DNA of 33,277 nucleotides from Rubrobacter sp. (GTDB taxonomy: Bacteria > Actinomycetota > Rubrobacteria > Rubrobacterales > Rubrobacteraceae). Location of the stretch: positions 1-33,277 of the forward strand of contig JACCTS010000586.1 of assembly GCA_013812245.1 (NCBI GenBank), given 5' to 3'. The notes beneath the pieces were generated by a model. It saw nothing but the letters and a program-made list of their open reading frames with translations, had not been told where the DNA came from and searched no databases. Of this stretch, positions 31,289-33,277 are shown piece after piece; the stretch's first letter is position 1; every line of letters starts with the position of its first letter. The position numbers were made by a program, and so were the translations under genes.

Positions 31289-33277
31289 CTACCAGCCATC
31301 ATTCAGCCGCAGGTCGAGTGAATCTGAGGCTGCCTCCTCATCCGCAACGTCCTGCTCGAAGATTCGGGGAAGATCCAACTCCGAAGCCACGACCGACCGG
31401 CTCTTGGACCCCTCGTATGGACCGACCACACCCCTGCGCTCCAGCGCGTCGATGATCCGGCCCGCCCGAGAGTACCCGACCCTGAAACGCCGCTGCACCG
31501 CGCTCACCGACGCCTGCTGCGTGGAGACCACGAAGCTGGCCGCATCCGGCAGCAGGTCGTCCTCCGGTTCCTCGGCCCGTTTCGGATCCTCCTTGGGCTG
31601 AGTCACCTCTTCGACGAAGCTGGGAGATGCGTCGCCGGAGGCCGACGCCGCGCTCGCCGTGACGACCTCCCCCACCTCGCCTTCGGAGATGAAAGCGCCC
31701 TGCACGCGCGAGGGCCGCATGGCGGAGACAGGTTTGTAGAGCATGTCGCCCATGCCGAGCAGGGCTTCGGCGCCCGGGGTGTCCATGATCACGCGTGAAT
31801 CCACCTGGCTGGAGACGGCGAAGGCGATACGGCTGGGGATGTTGGCTTTGATCATGCCGGTGATCACATCCACCGAAGGCCGCTGCGTCGCCACCACGAG
31901 ATGTATGCCAACAGCCCGCGCTTTCTGGGCCAACCGGATGATGGAGTCCTCGACCTTGGACGCCGCCTGCATCATGAGGTCAGCAAGCTCGTCTATAACG
32001 ATGACCACGTATGGCATCGGCGTCTCCGCCCGGTCGTTGTATCCCTCCAGAGAACGCGTCCCCATCCGCTCCAAAACTTCGTAGCGGCGCTCCATCTCCG
32101 CCACGGCCCAGAGCAGCGCGTTAGCCGCCTTCTTCACGTCGGTAACGACAGGGGTTATGAGGTGCGGAACCCTTCCGAACTGGGAGAGTTCGACCCGCTT
32201 GGGGTCTATGAGGACCATCTTGACGCGCCGGGGATCCGTGGTGAGCAGAAGTGAGGTGAGCAGGCCGTTCAACATCACGCTCTTGCCGGCACCGGTGGTC
32301 CCGGCGACGAGCAGGTGCGGCATCTCCGCCAGATCCAGGAACACAGCCCGTCCGGAGATGTCCTTTCCAAGCCCCACGGGCAGTGTCCAGTCGTTGCCGT
32401 GCGGATACTCCCGGAACACATCACCTAGAGTGACGATGGCCGCCTTCGTGTTCGGCACCTCGACGCCGACGGCGCTCTTGCCGGGGATCGGGGCGAGAAT
32501 CCGTACCTCGGTGGCCGCCAGCGCGTAGGCGATGTCCTGCTGCAAATTCCTGACCTTTCCGACCTTCACACCGGCCCCGATCCGGAGCTCATAGCGGGTC
32601 ACCCGCGGCCCCACGACCGCCCGTATGACCTGCGCCTCGACCCCGAAATCCGCCAGCGCCCGCGTGAGCCTGCGGCTGGTCCCCTCGGCGTCGTGTTCCG
32701 GGTCACCGCTGCCGGATTTCAGCATGGAGATCGGCGGCGGCACGTACTCTCCAGAAGGTATATCCCGTTTCTCTTCGAAACCCACACCCCGGCTCTCCGG
32801 CAGCACGACCTCGAACTCCTCACCGGGCCGCCAGTCCTGGTCATGGACTTCGATGGGTGGGGGCTCCTCCAGGCCACTCTCCTCCGAGAGACCCGTCTCC
32901 TCGAAAGGCTCACGTTCCTGCCTCCGCTCCCGCCGTGAAGGTTTCCGGCTTTCGTCTTTCTCAGCAGGCTTCTCGCGCGAACGCCACGCTTGCCAGAGTT
33001 CGCGTGAGCGGCCGGTCACTGAGCCAACTGCCGAGCCTGCCGCTTTGAACGCCACCTGAAGCGATATTCCGGTGAATAATGATAGTCCGAGCGCGTAAAG
33101 AACCACCAGCGCGAGCGCGGCGCCCACCGTTCCGCCAGCCAGATAGACGGCCTCGTACAAGCCGCTCCCGACGATGCCACCGGCATCCGCGTAGGACCCC
33201 ATCTCGAACCGCGTCTCCTCCGGCAATCCCGCTGCGAATGTGGTGGCTCCTGCAACAAGGAGTAGCATGGCCCCAAC
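31289..33277 (-). CDS. ftsK: DNA translocase FtsK/SpoIIIE, 5' end beyond the window
   Basis: Septal DNA pump that clears chromosomes from the division site. The frame is open to the window edge, three codons beyond the first visible methionine (33268), and earlier membrane helices are missing, so the gene is cut. Visible from that methionine: two membrane segments (about 30-70), a charged linker (about 90-195, rich in Glu/Arg), the alpha/beta translocase domain with Walker A GTTGAGKS (323-330), Walker B YVVIVIDELAD (420-430) and ATQRPSVDVITGMIKANIPSRIAF (in parts). It ends with the gamma winged helix (QASVSAVQRRFRVGYSRAGR, LERRGVVGPYEGSKSR), which in this family reads KOPS-type DNA sites and activates XerD. 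Identification is firm. Confidence 0.95.
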   Translation of the reverse strand, partial: VGAMLLLVAGATTFAAGLPEETRFEMGSYADAGGIVGSGLYEAVYLAGGTVGAALALVVLYALGLSLFTGISLQVAFKAAGSAVGSVTGRSRELWQAWRSREKPAEKDESRKPSRRERRQEREPFEETGLSEESGLEEPPPIEVHDQDWRPGEEFEVVLPESRGVGFEEKRDIPSGEYVPPPISMLKSGSGDPEHDAEGTSRRLTRALADFGVEAQVIRAVVGPRVTRYELRIGAGVKVGKVRNLQQDIAYALAATEVRILAPIPGKSAVGVEVPNTKAAIVTLGDVFREYPHGNDWTLPVGLGKDISGRAVFLDLAEMPHLLVAGTTGAGKSVMLNGLLTSLLLTTDPRRVKMVLIDPKRVELSQFGRVPHLITPVVTDVKKAANALLWAVAEMERRYEVLERMGTRSLEGYNDRAETPMPYVVIVIDELADLMMQAASKVEDSIIRLAQKARAVGIHLVVATQRPSVDVITGMIKANIPSRIAFAVSSQVDSRVIMDTPGAEALLGMGDMLYKPVSAMRPSRVQGAFISEGEVGEVVTASAASASGDASPSFVEEVTQPKEDPKRAEEPEDDLLPDAASFVVSTQQASVSAVQRRFRVGYSRAGRIIDALERRGVVGPYEGSKSRSVVASELDLPRIFEQDVADEEAASDSLDLRLNDGW

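Overview
The window is a GC-rich bacterial chromosome segment made mostly of housekeeping genes. It looks like a deep-branching actinobacterium, most likely Rubrobacter-like. This rests on gene order and content, not on a database match. A pyrG/ald/scpA/scpB/rluB/cmk/der cluster and a zinc-ribbon FHA protein followed by a MerR regulator (the garA-ftsR pairing of mycobacteria) point to Actinobacteria. RNase Y and RodZ beside recA-recX and ftsK look more like Firmicutes and deep actinobacteria.

Plus strand, positions 1-8.4 kb: pyrG, a poorly defined ORF, then a convergent broken MFS transporter gene (minus strand). A tightly overlapping operon follows: an Ald-family dehydrogenase, scpA, scpB (condensin partners), a pseudouridine synthase and aroA. 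Successive genes overlap by 1-4 bases, so translational coupling is likely.

Positions 8.4-12.3 kb form an accessory island. Four TTCATC repeats at exact 11-bp period (PHO-box-like) precede a small signal-peptide ORF. This overlaps a large RHS/YD-repeat gene that is broken by a perfect 16-bp tandem duplication. The RHS C-terminal tip and the following three-helix membrane protein are lower in GC and look like a polymorphic toxin tip with its immunity partner.

Positions 12.3-21.3 kb, plus strand: cmk, plsC-type acyltransferase, der, a CDP-alcohol phosphatidyltransferase, a three-domain sugar nucleotidyltransferase/degenerate phosphomannomutase fusion, a 51-residue ORF, FHA protein, MerR regulator, apt and a tyrosine recombinase.

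Positions 21.6-33.3 kb, minus strand (read right to left): ftsK (cut by the window edge), rodZ, recA, recX, rny, an orphan GHKL ATPase, miaB, miaA, hflX and a RibD-C-like reductase. These cover chromosome translocation, cell shape, recombination, RNA turnover, tRNA modification and ribosome-associated GTPase functions.

The most interesting signals are the RHS locus (duplication switch, PHO-box-like promoter, toxin/immunity pair), the GHKL ATPase in the mutL neighbourhood, catalytic residue losses in Ald and in the phosphomannomutase domain, and the palindromes in front of recA and hflX. No tRNA, rRNA, CRISPR array or intact insertion sequence was seen.
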